Shown here one piece after another: positions 7,204-16,509 of a DNA stretch of 22,222 bases; positions within the stretch are counted from its first letter, which is position 1; each line of letters starts with the position of its first letter. The notes below the pieces were generated by a model, which was given only the letters and a program-made list of their open reading frames with translations, did no database searches and had not been told where the DNA came from. This stretch comes from CAZOKZ01 sp964580585 (GTDB lineage: Bacteria > Sumerlaeota > Sumerlaeia > SLMS01 > JAHLLQ01), in assembly GCA_964580585.1 (NCBI GenBank), contig CAZOKZ010000069.1, positions 1 through 22,222 on the forward strand. Direction: 5' to 3'. Both the position numbers and the translations under genes were made by a program.

Positions 7204-8637
7204 TCAGCGATAAAGGATCGTGGTCGCGTTCTGGGCAATTTCGTGAAAGAAGGTAGGCGCCGAGCCCATCCAGAGAACCACCGCGCAGGCAAACAAACCG
7301 GTTGCGATGACCAGGGAAGAAGGAGCGATCGGTTCATCTTCGCGAGTACCGGTGAAACTGACCTTGATCACGCGCAGGTAATAGTACGTTGCCACAACAG
7401 CATTGATGGAGGCGAAAAGAACGAGCAGGAATTGCCCTTGTTCAAGGGCCGCGGAAAACAAAAACCATTTCCCGATGAAACCCACTGTCGGAGGAAGGCC
7501 CGTCAATCCCAGCACTCCGACCAACAAACAAAGGGCGAGAAACGGCGAGCGGTTCCACAACCCAGAAAGCGAATCGATGGTAACAAGGTCCTCTTTCCTT
7601 CCAACTTCGCAAACAACGAGGAAGCAAAGGAACGACATCGCGAGATAACCGATTGTATAGAACAATACGGAAGTAATTCCCGCCTGGCTGAATGCCTGAA
7701 GACCGATTCCTAAATAACCGGCGTGAGCAATGGCCGAGTAACCGAGCAACCGTTTGAGATCCTTCTGGACCAATGCCGCCAAATTCCCCATCGTCATCGC
7801 AATCACACTGAACCACATCAGCATGAAACGGAATCCCGCTCCGCTGCTTTCGGCAGTTCCCTCACTCACAAGAACAATCAGTCGGCACAACACCGCAATG
7901 GTCGCCAGCTTGGATGCCGTGGCGACAAAAGCGGTCACGGGATGAGGTGAAGCTTGATAAGTATCCGCCGCCCAAATATGGAAAGGAAAAAACGCGAGCT
8001 TGAAAAGGAAGCCACTCAACGTCAGCAACAATGCTGTCCAGAAAAGCGCCGTTGTTTGACCCGAAGCAACTAACTGAGCAATGTCCGCCAAATAGGTCGA
8101 GCCAGAAAGCCCGAAGAGCAGGCTGATCCCGTAGAGCGTTACCGCCGAGGCAACCATACCCTGGAGCATGTACTTGGTGCCCGCTTCGCCCGAAAGCGAT
8201 TCTTTCCGGTGAAGAGCCACAAGGATGTAAATTGGATAAGCCGAAAGTTCCAGCGCCAGGTAAAGCGTCGCAAGTTCGGTTGCGCTGACAAGCATCATCA
8301 TCCCAACCGTCGAGACAGCGATGAACAGGGGAAGTTCGCCCCATGCCCGACGCGCAAGAGTGGTGGGTTTTTCGCCAATCACAATCAGCATCAAGTACAC
8401 GGCGGAAAAAATAAGTTTGAGAACTTGAGAGAAAAAATCCGAATGATAAATTCCGGGAAAGAATGGCTCGCCCGAATACCCCAGAGAAACAGCCGCTCCC
8501 ACCACCATCGCCACCCCACCCACCAGCGCCAGGCGACGAATGGTCTCCGAGGCAATGTTCAAGATCAATGCAACAAAGAGAACCGTTGCAACGACGAGAG
8601 TAACAAGTTCAGGGAGAAAAAGGAGGGTGTGCTGCAT
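7204..8637 (-). CDS. nuoN: NADH-quinone oxidoreductase subunit N
   Basis: NuoN is a membrane-arm subunit of complex I and one of the three antiporter-like proton channels. The 477-residue length fits the family. Visible signatures are the channel-helix glutamate in YLALELSAYPIYIL (Glu130), FPFHIWAADTYQASP, and GLTGLPPTVGFIGKW. The ATG at 8637 is 3 bases after the nuoM stop, and a G-rich ribosome binding site lies inside the end of nuoM. It is the last gene of the operon; downstream is the repeat-bearing intergenic stretch. Confidence 0.95.
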   Translation of the reverse strand: MQHTLLFLPELVTLVVATVLFVALILNIASETIRRLALVGGVAMVVGAAVSLGYSGEPFFPGIYHSDFFSQVLKLIFSAVYLMLIVIGEKPTTLARRAWGELPLFIAVSTVGMMMLVSATELATLYLALELSAYPIYILVALHRKESLSGEAGTKYMLQGMVASAVTLYGISLLFGLSGSTYLADIAQLVASGQTTALFWTALLLTLSGFLFKLAFFPFHIWAADTYQASPHPVTAFVATASKLATIAVLCRLIVLVSEGTAESSGAGFRFMLMWFSVIAMTMGNLAALVQKDLKRLLGYSAIAHAGYLGIGLQAFSQAGITSVLFYTIGYLAMSFLCFLVVCEVGRKEDLVTIDSLSGLWNRSPFLALCLLVGVLGLTGLPPTVGFIGKWFLFSAALEQGQFLLVLFASINAVVATYYYLRVIKVSFTGTREDEPIAPSSLVIATGLFACAVVLWMGSAPTFFHEIAQNATTILYR

Positions 8638-8640
8638 GGC

Positions 8641-10113
8641 TTAAAGTCCCCCCGTCAATGCGGTTGTCGTTGTGTTGATCAGATCGAGCACCAGTCGTGG
8701 CGCGAAACCAACGATGATAAGAACGCCGAGCAGCATGGCTCGGGGAATGAGCTCCCATCCTTGAAAATCGCGCAGATCATCCCATTTCTTGTTCGGCGGA
8801 CCGAAGAAGGCGATCTGGAAAACGCGCAGAATATACAACGCCGTAACCACCAGCGCGGCAATGATCGCGACTCCGATAACGGGATTCGTCTTGAGCGCAG
8901 CAAGGAAAACGAGCAGCTCGGGCCAGAAACTGGCAAAGCCCGGCAACCCGGCGCCGCAAAGACCCGCCAGAATAAAGAACGAAACGGCACGGGGCATCTG
9001 ACTGCCGAGGCCGCCGAAGTCTGCAATCGTCTTGGAGTGCGCCCGGTCGTAAATAAAACCTACCGTGCTGAAGAAAAGCGCCGTCATAATACCGTGAGCG
9101 AACATTTGGAACACGGCGCCGTTCATGGCGTCATCGCCCGCAACGCCCATGACGGCTAAATTGAGGCCCAACATCACAACGCCCATGTGCGACACGGAAG
9201 AGAAACCGATCACGAACTTAAAGTCGGTTTGTTTCAGCGCCACAAAAGCTCCGTAACAAATCCCCGCGGCTGCGAGCCATGCAAACGTAGGCGCCCAGAA
9301 GCGCGCTCCCTCGGGCAGCAAACGAATGCCGACACTGAGAACGCCAAATGCGCCTAGTTTCATCAGCACACCCGCGTGAAGCATCGACACCGCAGAAGGC
9401 GCCGCCACGTGACCGGTCGGCGACCAGCCATGGAACGGAAACATACCGGCCAAAACACCGAAACCAATATATACAAAGGGATAAATGAAGTGTTGAAACT
9501 CCGGGGTAAACGAAGCGGTTGCAAGCGCAGGCATACTGAAGGTTCCGAGACCCGCGTAATGATAAATTGCCAGAAGCGAGGGGAACAATAACGCGCTGCC
9601 CGCGAGCAGAAACATCATTAACTTCATCGCCGCGTATTCTCGATTCGAACTTCCCCAAACGAGAATCAACGGATACATCGGCACCACGGCGATTTCGTAG
9701 AAAAAGAAAAAGAGAAACAAATCTTGGATCATGAAAACGCCATAAACGCCCACGACCAGAAACATCATGAAGGCAAAATATTCCTTCACGCGGTTTTCCA
9801 AATCCCACATCGTCAAAACGCCCGTGAAATATACGAGCGAGTTCAACATCACCAACGCCACTCCGAAACCATCGACACCTAAATGAAATGTAATACCCGC
9901 CCCAGGAGCCCAGGGATAGATTTGCTCGAACTGAAGACCACCGACAGTCGGGTCGTACTTCCACCACAACAAACCGCTTAACAATAGAGCGACTGCGCCA
10001 CTGATCGCACAAATCCATCGAACGGAAGTCTTGGCGTTGGTTGGCATCAAAACGACCGACACCAACGCCACGATGGGGCAGAGTAGAATCAGGCTAAGTA
10101 AAGGAAGTTCCAT
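8641..10113 (-). CDS. nuoM: NADH-quinone oxidoreductase subunit M
   Basis: NuoM is the second antiporter-like proton-pumping subunit of the complex I membrane arm. It has 490 residues and many membrane helices. The proton-channel glutamate sits in FFFFYEIAVVPMYPLI (Glu140), and the family stretches HVAAPSAVSMLHAGVLMKLG and FSSVSHMGVVMLGL are present. It starts 15 bases after nuoL with a GAGAG-like ribosome site. Length and motifs are ordinary. Confidence 0.95.
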   Translation of the reverse strand: MELPLLSLILLCPIVALVSVVLMPTNAKTSVRWICAISGAVALLLSGLLWWKYDPTVGGLQFEQIYPWAPGAGITFHLGVDGFGVALVMLNSLVYFTGVLTMWDLENRVKEYFAFMMFLVVGVYGVFMIQDLFLFFFFYEIAVVPMYPLILVWGSSNREYAAMKLMMFLLAGSALLFPSLLAIYHYAGLGTFSMPALATASFTPEFQHFIYPFVYIGFGVLAGMFPFHGWSPTGHVAAPSAVSMLHAGVLMKLGAFGVLSVGIRLLPEGARFWAPTFAWLAAAGICYGAFVALKQTDFKFVIGFSSVSHMGVVMLGLNLAVMGVAGDDAMNGAVFQMFAHGIMTALFFSTVGFIYDRAHSKTIADFGGLGSQMPRAVSFFILAGLCGAGLPGFASFWPELLVFLAALKTNPVIGVAIIAALVVTALYILRVFQIAFFGPPNKKWDDLRDFQGWELIPRAMLLGVLIIVGFAPRLVLDLINTTTTALTGGL

Positions 10114-10128
10114 TTCGTCTCTCGATCG

Positions 10129-11976
10129 TCAATGCATTCCAATGTAGAAAACAGCAACCACTACCATCACAATCGTCGTACCGATGTAGAATTGAACGAC
10201 GCCATTGCTCGAACGCGCGACGAGGGGTCCGGAATCGACCACGGTCTCGCCCGCAGCATCGAATCCCGCATCGAAACCTTTGACTTCGACACCATGCAGG
10301 ATGCGCGCGGAAACATCGATCAACCTGGCAACCGTCGCGGCATAAAAAGCGTCGATATACCATTTGTTTTTAAAGAGCGTATCCAACGGCTTCATCAAAC
10401 CGATGAAACCGCGACACGTTGCTTTGGAACGTCCAAAGTCGTACCACGCGAGCGCAATCCCGAGTGCGACAAGCGAAAGCGCAGGAACCATCGACAACAG
10501 TGAGTGATGGATTTCTTCGGTTCCGAGAAAATGCCCCAGCGCTCCCCCGCCGAAACCGGCCACAAGAGCCAGACAAGCCAAAACTCCCATGGGAGCCAGC
10601 ATGTTGAGGGGCGAGTCGCTTCCATGTCCGTGATGATGATCGTCATGGGAAACTTCCACCGGTTCGCCGTGTGGAAGCAAAACCAGGAAAAGCATCCGGA
10701 ACGTGTAATACGCGGTAAGCATCGCTGCAAATAAGGTGCCGATCTGGAAAACCGTGTGCCCATGATGACCGAGCGCGCCGATGATGGCTTCCTTGCTGAA
10801 GAAACCCGCCAGAGGAGGAATGCCCGCGAGCGCAAGCGAACCGATCACGAAAAAGATCGAAGTCCAGCGCATTTTCTTTCCACCATGCGCGCCGATTTCC
10901 CGCATCAGGTTCGATCCCGTGTGGTGAATGTACGAACCGGCGGTGAGGAAAAGAAGCGCTTTGAAAAAGGCGTGCGTAATCAAATGAAACACACCGGCAA
11001 ACAAACTGCCGGTGGCAAGTCCCGCGATCATGTAGCCCAATTGGCTGATCGAGGAATAGGCGAGGACTTTTTTGATGTCCTCTTCCACCATCGCGACGGT
11101 GGAAGAAAGTATCGTCGTGAACACAGCAATCGATAACACCACCAGCACCACCGTTTCCGATGCGAGAAACAATGGATGCAGTCGCGCGAACAAATAAACA
11201 CCCGCTGCCACCATGGTGGCCGAGTGCAACAACGCGCTGACCGGCGTGGGACCCTCCATCGCATCGGGCAACCACGTGTGCAGAGGGAATTGAGCGCTCT
11301 TGCCCATGATGCCGAAGAAAATCAGCAGCATGATCACCGTCAATGTTTTCGGCGTAACCAATGCAACCAGTCCCGTTGAAGAATCCAATAATGCGGGGAT
11401 GTCAAACGTGGCCGTTGCATTCAAAATCATCAAAATACCGATGAACAAACCGACGTCGCCAATGCGCGTCATGACGAAGGCCTTCTTCGCAGCCGCAACG
11501 GCGCTCGGTTTTTCGTACCAGAAACCGATCAGGAAAAACGACGCGAGCCCAACCAGTTCCCAGAAGATAAAGGCCTGCAACAAATCGATCGCATAAACGA
11601 ACGAAAGCATCGCCCAGCCGAACAAACCCAGCAGGCTGAAGAAACGTACCTTGCCCGGGTCGTCGGCCATGTAACCAAGGGAGTAAACTTGAACGCAAAA
11701 AGTAATCAGGGCAACGACGGCTCCGAAAGAAAGCGAAATGCCGTCGAGCAGAAACCCGAATTGAAGATTCATTTCACCCGATGTAAACCAGAGCACGCGA
11801 ATCGGGTCCTGCGGTCCAGCAGCAAGCAGCAAAAGAGATCCGACCAGTGATGCGGCACCGCCAAGCAGAACCACCGCGCGCGCCGCGTTGGTTTGCTTGA
11901 AGAGAAAGACCAGTGAGATGAAAAATGCCACAAATGGGGCGGTCGTGGTAATCAATGCAAGGGTGGTGGGATTCAT
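10129..11976 (-). CDS. nuoL: NADH-quinone oxidoreductase subunit L
   Basis: NuoL is the distal antiporter-like subunit of complex I, which also provides the long lateral helix along the membrane arm. It has 615 residues. Signatures include FIFWELVGLASFFLIGFWY with the channel glutamate Glu140, AYSSISQLGYM, and LAGIPPLAGFFSKE. A loop near residues 437-453 is rich in His and Asp (SHDDHHHGHGSDS); such loops occur in some NuoL proteins and might bind metal. The gene lies 10 bases after nuoK. Confidence 0.95.
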   Translation of the reverse strand: MNPTTLALITTTAPFVAFFISLVFLFKQTNAARAVVLLGGAASLVGSLLLLAAGPQDPIRVLWFTSGEMNLQFGFLLDGISLSFGAVVALITFCVQVYSLGYMADDPGKVRFFSLLGLFGWAMLSFVYAIDLLQAFIFWELVGLASFFLIGFWYEKPSAVAAAKKAFVMTRIGDVGLFIGILMILNATATFDIPALLDSSTGLVALVTPKTLTVIMLLIFFGIMGKSAQFPLHTWLPDAMEGPTPVSALLHSATMVAAGVYLFARLHPLFLASETVVLVVLSIAVFTTILSSTVAMVEEDIKKVLAYSSISQLGYMIAGLATGSLFAGVFHLITHAFFKALLFLTAGSYIHHTGSNLMREIGAHGGKKMRWTSIFFVIGSLALAGIPPLAGFFSKEAIIGALGHHGHTVFQIGTLFAAMLTAYYTFRMLFLVLLPHGEPVEVSHDDHHHGHGSDSPLNMLAPMGVLACLALVAGFGGGALGHFLGTEEIHHSLLSMVPALSLVALGIALAWYDFGRSKATCRGFIGLMKPLDTLFKNKWYIDAFYAATVARLIDVSARILHGVEVKGFDAGFDAAGETVVDSGPLVARSSNGVVQFYIGTTIVMVVVAVFYIGMH

Positions 11977-11986
11977 GGAATCGATG

Positions 11987-12292
11987 TCATCCCTTCAAAT
12001 CCGTGATAGTATTCACGTCAATACCCGAGCGGCTGCGATACATGATCATCAGGATCGAGAGAAAGACGGCCACCTCGGCTGCGGCCAACCCAATAACGAC
12101 AAGAACAAGCACTTGGCCCACGGCAGGATCGGGAGCGACGTATTTATTGAAGATCATAAAGTTCAAACTGGCGGCATTTAACATCAATTCAATGCCCACC
12201 AGGATCGTGATTAAATTCCGTCGATGCAGCACGGCAATCAGGCCGAGTGTAAAAAGCAACAATGATAAAAGCAGGAGCATCTGAAGTGTCAT
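11987..12292 (-). CDS. nuoK: NADH-quinone oxidoreductase subunit K
   Basis: NuoK is a small three-helix membrane subunit that helps couple the quinone site to the proton channels. Its 101 residues match the family length. The two conserved membrane glutamates are visible: Glu35 in GIELMLNAASLNF and Glu73 in GLAAAEVAV. The ATG overlaps the nuoJ stop by 4 bases, so translation is probably coupled. Confidence 0.95.
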   Translation of the reverse strand: MTLQMLLLLSLLLFTLGLIAVLHRRNLITILVGIELMLNAASLNFMIFNKYVAPDPAVGQVLVLVVIGLAAAEVAVFLSILMIMYRSRSGIDVNTITDLKG

Positions 12293-12789
12293 TCGCTTAC
12301 GGGCTCCCTTCTAGCGACGAGGACCGAGCCAATAATGGCCACGAGCAGAATCAGCGAAAGCCCCTCGAAAACCACGTTATAATCCGTCAGAAATGAATGC
12401 CCAATATGCTTGACGGACCATGCCGCAGGATCGATTTCGGGCGCTGCGAGAAATGTTGTTTTCCATATTTGCGCGGCAAGGACTCCGAAAAACAAAAGCC
12501 CGCCTAAACACGCCAACGCCACACGCCGCGCCTCGGTTGGAATCGGCTTGGTCATCGCTCCGGACAACATCAAGGCGAACACCATGGCGACGGAAATACC
12601 ACCTATATAGATCAACACCTGCATCGCCGCCACAAAAGGACTCCCCAAGTAAAGGAACAACCCCGCCAAACCGAGCAACGTAATACCCAGACCGATGATC
12701 GAGTATAAAACGTGGCGGACGAACACGGCGGTGACCGCTCCGCCAACGACCAACCCAACCATCATCGCCACCACAGCGGATTCTGTCAT
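12289..12789 (-). CDS. nuoJ: NADH-quinone oxidoreductase subunit J
   Basis: NuoJ is a five-helix membrane subunit next to the quinone-linked channel. It has 166 residues, with the family's most conserved helix, VLIYIGGISVAMVFALML, near residues 58-75. It overlaps nuoI and nuoK by 4 bases each. The soluble loop after the third helix is a little longer than in minimal NuoJ. Confidence 0.92.
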   Translation of the reverse strand: MTESAVVAMMVGLVVGGAVTAVFVRHVLYSIIGLGITLLGLAGLFLYLGSPFVAAMQVLIYIGGISVAMVFALMLSGAMTKPIPTEARRVALACLGGLLFFGVLAAQIWKTTFLAAPEIDPAAWSVKHIGHSFLTDYNVVFEGLSLILLVAIIGSVLVARREPVSE

Positions 12790-13418
12790 TTCTGTTCTTC
12801 TCCCGATGCGGGTTCCGCGTCCTTCTTTGCTTCGGCTTCCGTGTTCTGCTCTGCCTCAGCTTCTGCCTTCAATTTCGCCTCGGCTTCTTTCTTTTTCTTT
12901 GCCTCGGCATCGGCGAGACGTTTCGCCTCACGTTCTTCTTTCTTCTTGCGATCGATTTCACGCAGCCGTTCGACGGTTTCTTCCTCCGTCTCGCGCCATT
13001 TTTCGAGTAGATCGAACTGCGAGTCTTCGCGGTGATAACCCGCGTTGTCATACGTCTTGGAATAACCAAGCGTTTCCGTGGGGCAAACATCCAGGCAAAG
13101 ACCACATTCACTGCAAAGAGCGAAATTCACATCGAACTTTTCGGGGCGTTTCATCGCCAATCCTTCGGGGCGATAACCGGTAATCGAAATACAATTGGAG
13201 GGACAAATTTTTTCGCACTGAAGACACGCGATGCAATTGTGCGAGTCGATTTCCTCTTTGTTGATCAGGACGATGGCATTGCGCTGGTTCATAGAGATCG
13301 GCGCTTTCTCGCGAGGATACTCCACCGTCACCGGCTTGCTCACCATGTTCTTAATGGTGACGCCCATGCCTTCGACCAAGGAGCGCGCTCCATTCACCAG
13401 TTCGCTGATTACTTTCAT
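12786..13418 (-). CDS. nuoI: NADH-quinone oxidoreductase subunit I with long charged C-terminal tail
   Basis: NuoI is the ferredoxin-like subunit that carries two 4Fe-4S clusters (N6a and N6b) and passes electrons to NuoB. Both cluster motifs are complete: Cys62, 65, 68, 72 and Cys102, 105, 108, 112. After about residue 138 the protein departs from the family. It continues for about 70 residues made almost only of Lys, Glu, Ala, Arg and Asp, predicted as one long charged helix or coiled coil, ending ASGEEQK. Typical NuoI ends soon after the second cluster. The tail is in frame, has no internal stop, and overlaps nuoJ by 4 bases, so it is part of the gene. Its role is unknown; it may bind a soluble electron-donor module. 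Confidence 0.93.
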   Translation of the reverse strand: MKVISELVNGARSLVEGMGVTIKNMVSKPVTVEYPREKAPISMNQRNAIVLINKEEIDSHNCIACLQCEKICPSNCISITGYRPEGLAMKRPEKFDVNFALCSECGLCLDVCPTETLGYSKTYDNAGYHREDSQFDLLEKWRETEEETVERLREIDRKKKEEREAKRLADAEAKKKKEAEAKLKAEAEAEQNTEAEAKKDAEPASGEEQK

Positions 13419-14410
13419 GGCGCTCCCCCTGGGATGAGTTTCAACACCACTGCCGTCAGTAACAGGTTTGCAATGGCTGCGGGAACGAGTACTAACCAGG
13501 AGAACCCAAGCAACTGGTCGAATTTAACACGGGGAAAAGTCCAACGCACCCACATCATCACAAAGATGAGGGCGTAAACTTTGATGAAGAACCAAACGAA
13601 TCCCGGCAACAACGGGCCTTTCCAACCACCGAGGAACAACACCGTCGCCAACGCGCACGCGATAATCATGTTGGAATATTCGGCGAAGAAAAACATCCCG
13701 AATCGCATTCCGGAATATTCCGTGTGAAACCCGCCGATTAATTCCGACTCGGCTTCGGGAATATCGAACGGCGCACGGTTGGTTTCCGCCGTCGCAGCAA
13801 TCAAAAAAATCAACGCAGCAAGCGGTTGGAAAACAACATAAGGCACTACGCTCTGTTTCATGACGATTTCGTGCAGGTTCAAACTCTTCGCCGTCATCAC
13901 AACCGCCAACGCGCACAAAACCAGCGGTATTTCGTAGGCGATATTTTGCGATACGGATCGCACGGCACCGAGCAAGGAGTACTTGTTGTTCGATCCCCAA
14001 CCCGCAAAGAAAATTCCGATCACGCTCATGCCACTCAACGCGAACAGGAGAACCAACGCCACATCGTAATCGCTGAATACCCAGGACTCGGACACAGGAA
14101 TCAACGAACACGCGGCAAGGATCGGCGCGAAAACAATAACGGGAGCGGCAAAATAAAGTCCGCGACTAACGTGCGCGGGAGTGATGAGTTCTTTACCAAA
14201 AAGTTTGCCCATGTCGAAAATACTCTGGAGCAAACCAAAGGGACCTCGCTCTGTCGGTCCAAGGCGACGCTGAATACGCGCGCTGACTTTGCGCTCCATC
14301 CAGATAATCATCAGAGCATTCACGGTCAAATAGCCCATAATGATCGCGATGGTCAGAGGAATCGCGAGCCAGACATTTCCGACAATCTCAGAAAGGGTTC
14401 TTGGATTCAT
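13415..14410 (-). CDS. nuoH: NADH-quinone oxidoreductase subunit H
   Basis: NuoH forms the membrane part of the quinone-binding cavity. It has 331 residues and about eight membrane helices. Signatures include GPTERGPFGLLQSIFDMGKL (51-70) and the conserved acidic loop from AETNRAPFDIPEAESELI (208-225) to about residue 245. It overlaps nuoD and nuoI by 4 bases each. Nothing unusual is seen. Confidence 0.95.
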   Translation of the reverse strand: MNPRTLSEIVGNVWLAIPLTIAIIMGYLTVNALMIIWMERKVSARIQRRLGPTERGPFGLLQSIFDMGKLFGKELITPAHVSRGLYFAAPVIVFAPILAACSLIPVSESWVFSDYDVALVLLFALSGMSVIGIFFAGWGSNNKYSLLGAVRSVSQNIAYEIPLVLCALAVVMTAKSLNLHEIVMKQSVVPYVVFQPLAALIFLIAATAETNRAPFDIPEAESELIGGFHTEYSGMRFGMFFFAEYSNMIIACALATVLFLGGWKGPLLPGFVWFFIKVYALIFVMMWVRWTFPRVKFDQLLGFSWLVLVPAAIANLLLTAVVLKLIPGGAP

Positions 14411-15534
14411 CGATCAATCTCCGGCAATACAATATCGATGCTTCCAAGAATCGCCACTGCATCCGCGACACGCGTTCCAACCAGAACCCGCCGCATGGAA
14501 GCAAGATTAGCAAAGGAAGGAGTTCTCAAATGGATGCGTTGTGGAACTTCGCTACCATCGCTAACGATAAACATCCCGAAAAGTCCACGCGCCGATTCCA
14601 CGGCAAAATAATATTCGCCTTTAGGCGGAGCAATTTTGCGCGGAACCTTCTTGGGCATGATCGGTCCGTCGGGAATTTTCGAAATCGCCTGCTCGATGAT
14701 CGAAAGACTTTGTTCCATTTCCTCCACACGAATCAGGAAACGCGCGAAACAATCGCTTTCCGTGCGGGTAGGAATTTTGAAATCGAATTTGTCGTAAATA
14801 CCATAAGGTTCATCGCGCCGGACATCGCGCGCCTCGCCCATCGCGCGCAAACTGGGACCCGTGATCGCGAATTCCGGCGCCAGCGAAGGAGCTATGTACC
14901 CCACGTCAACACAACGACGTCTAAAGATAACATTTTCTTCGACCAACGTCTTGTAATCGGGAAGACGTTTGCGAAATTCCCGACAAAAACCATCGATCGC
15001 TTTGAGGAACGTTTCGTCCGCATCAACGGTCACCCCACCGAATCGCCCATAACAGTACGTCAGTCGTGAGCCGGAAACATAGTCGAGGATATCGAGGATC
15101 TTTTCACGATCGTCGAAACAATAAAGAAACGGCGTAATCCCTCCGAGGTCCAACAAGAACGTACCGAACCAAAGCAGGTGACTCGAAATTCGATTCAACT
15201 CGCAGGCAATAACTCGGATGTATTCGGCTCGCTCGGGAACCTCGAGACCGATCATTGTCTCGACTGCCTGACAATACCCAATATTATAAATCATCCCAGA
15301 GAGGTAATCGATACGGCTCGTGTTGGGGAGAAATTGCAAATAATTGCGATTTTCTGCCATTTTTTCATGCGCACGGTGCGAATACCCAATGATCGGGTCG
15401 GCCTCGACAATTTCCTCGCCACGCAGGGTCAACTTGAGCCGAAGCACTCCATGGGTTGAGGGGTGTTGAGGACCCATGTTCAGCTCATAGGTATCCCGGT
15501 CCTCGCCCTTGGAAATTAAGGTCAGATCAGACAT
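14407..15534 (-). CDS. nuoD: NADH-quinone oxidoreductase subunit D (49 kDa)
   Basis: NuoD is the peripheral-arm subunit that forms the quinone headgroup site with NuoB. It has 375 residues, normal for a separate (not C-fused) NuoD. GPQHPSTHG is at 21-29. The quinone-site histidine is His53 in GYSHRAHEKMAENR; this stretch differs from the usual GYLHRGxEK by Ser for Leu and Ala for Gly. The C-terminus ends ILGSIDIVLPEIDR, a variant of the usual GSIDPVxGEVDR ending. It overlaps nuoC by 8 bases and nuoH by 4. Confidence 0.95.
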   Translation of the reverse strand: MSDLTLISKGEDRDTYELNMGPQHPSTHGVLRLKLTLRGEEIVEADPIIGYSHRAHEKMAENRNYLQFLPNTSRIDYLSGMIYNIGYCQAVETMIGLEVPERAEYIRVIACELNRISSHLLWFGTFLLDLGGITPFLYCFDDREKILDILDYVSGSRLTYCYGRFGGVTVDADETFLKAIDGFCREFRKRLPDYKTLVEENVIFRRRCVDVGYIAPSLAPEFAITGPSLRAMGEARDVRRDEPYGIYDKFDFKIPTRTESDCFARFLIRVEEMEQSLSIIEQAISKIPDGPIMPKKVPRKIAPPKGEYYFAVESARGLFGMFIVSDGSEVPQRIHLRTPSFANLASMRRVLVGTRVADAVAILGSIDIVLPEIDR

Positions 15535-16003
15535 CGCTCGAAGCCTCTTTCGCCTCGGGTTCGGGTACTCCGAAGTCTTTCAACAAAGGATGATAATCGG
15601 CGCCTTCTTCTGTAAGAATCCGACGCGGGTCCGGATGCCCCTCGAAAGAAACACCGAACATATCGTAAACTTCCCGCTCATACCAATTTGCCGACTCAAA
15701 TAAGTCGGCAATCGAAGGAGCGGACGATTCTGCTGGAATGTTCACCACCACGCGTTGACGTTCAACCGGATCGGGATAGCGATACTGATAAACAAGCCGG
15801 AAGCAGTTTTCATCTTTCCGATGGTCGAGGCACGTCAGCATCTCGAGCCAATACCCCGCATCGGCAAAAACGCCCGCCACCGGTCGGATCAACTCAAGCT
15901 CAATCGTGTGAACCACGTGACAGCCCGCAGGGCGGAACTCCTGGACTTCGCTCTGCACGGAGGAACCGGCAGATCCAAGCGATTTGGCGAGTTCTAGGTT
16001 CAT
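15527..16003 (-). CDS. nuoC: NADH-quinone oxidoreductase subunit C (30 kDa)
   Basis: NuoC is a peripheral-arm subunit that supports NuoD. It has 158 residues. The family signature runs from about residue 107 to 130, with WYEREVYDMFGVSFEGHPD followed by PRRIL. The tail after residue 140 is Glu/Ala-rich and ends SSDV. It overlaps nuoB by 4 bases and nuoD by 8. Confidence 0.93.
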   Translation of the reverse strand: MNLELAKSLGSAGSSVQSEVQEFRPAGCHVVHTIELELIRPVAGVFADAGYWLEMLTCLDHRKDENCFRLVYQYRYPDPVERQRVVVNIPAESSAPSIADLFESANWYEREVYDMFGVSFEGHPDPRRILTEEGADYHPLLKDFGVPEPEAKEASSDV

Positions 16004-16509
16004 CCTTTAAAATTCTTTCCCGCCTTGATTTTTTCTTCCAACTTCAACAAGCCCGCAATCAGGGCCTCGGGGCGCGGAGGACATCCAGGAATATATATAT
16101 CGACGGGAATAATTTTGTCGGCGCCTTCGATAATCGCATACTGGCCTGGATACTTGAAGGGCCCACCATCGATGGTGCATCCCCCAAGAGCGATGGACCA
16201 TTTCGGCGACGGCATTTGCTCCCATAAAGCCTGAACGACTGGAGCCATCTTGCGCGAGATCGTTCCCGCAACAATCATCACATCCGCCTGGCGCGCGCTG
16301 GGGCGAAACACGCCCGAACCAAAGCGGTCGAGATCGAAACGCGAAGCGCCTGCCGCCATCATCTCGATCGCGCAGCAGGCAAGCCCGAACGTCAACGGCC
16401 ACATGGATTTTGCCCGCGCGTGATTGAGAAGATTCTCCAGCACATCGAGATGCACCAGCGGACCGGCGGTTTTCAACAATTCATCGACGGAGGGATTTTC
16501 GTCAGCCAT
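16000..16509 (-). CDS. nuoB: NADH-quinone oxidoreductase subunit B (PSST)
   Basis: NuoB carries cluster N2, the last iron-sulfur cluster before quinone. It has 169 residues. All four expected cluster cysteines are present: the adjacent pair Cys45-Cys46 in GLACCAIEMM, Cys111 in ALGGCTIDGG, and Cys143 in YIPGCPPRPEAL. FGSGVFRPSARQADVMIVAG is also typical. GGCTIDGGPF replaces the common GACANSGG, as seen in some other lineages. Confidence 0.96.
   Translation of the reverse strand: MADENPSVDELLKTAGPLVHLDVLENLLNHARAKSMWPLTFGLACCAIEMMAAGASRFDLDRFGSGVFRPSARQADVMIVAGTISRKMAPVVQALWEQMPSPKWSIALGGCTIDGGPFKYPGQYAIIEGADKIIPVDIYIPGCPPRPEALIAGLLKLEEKIKAGKNFKG

Noticed and set aside
8209..9159. 316-codon open frame on the + strand
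   Set aside because: It lies antisense to nuoN and nuoM, which have full family signatures; its composition (Asn, His, Arg, Gln rich) is that of an antisense shadow.
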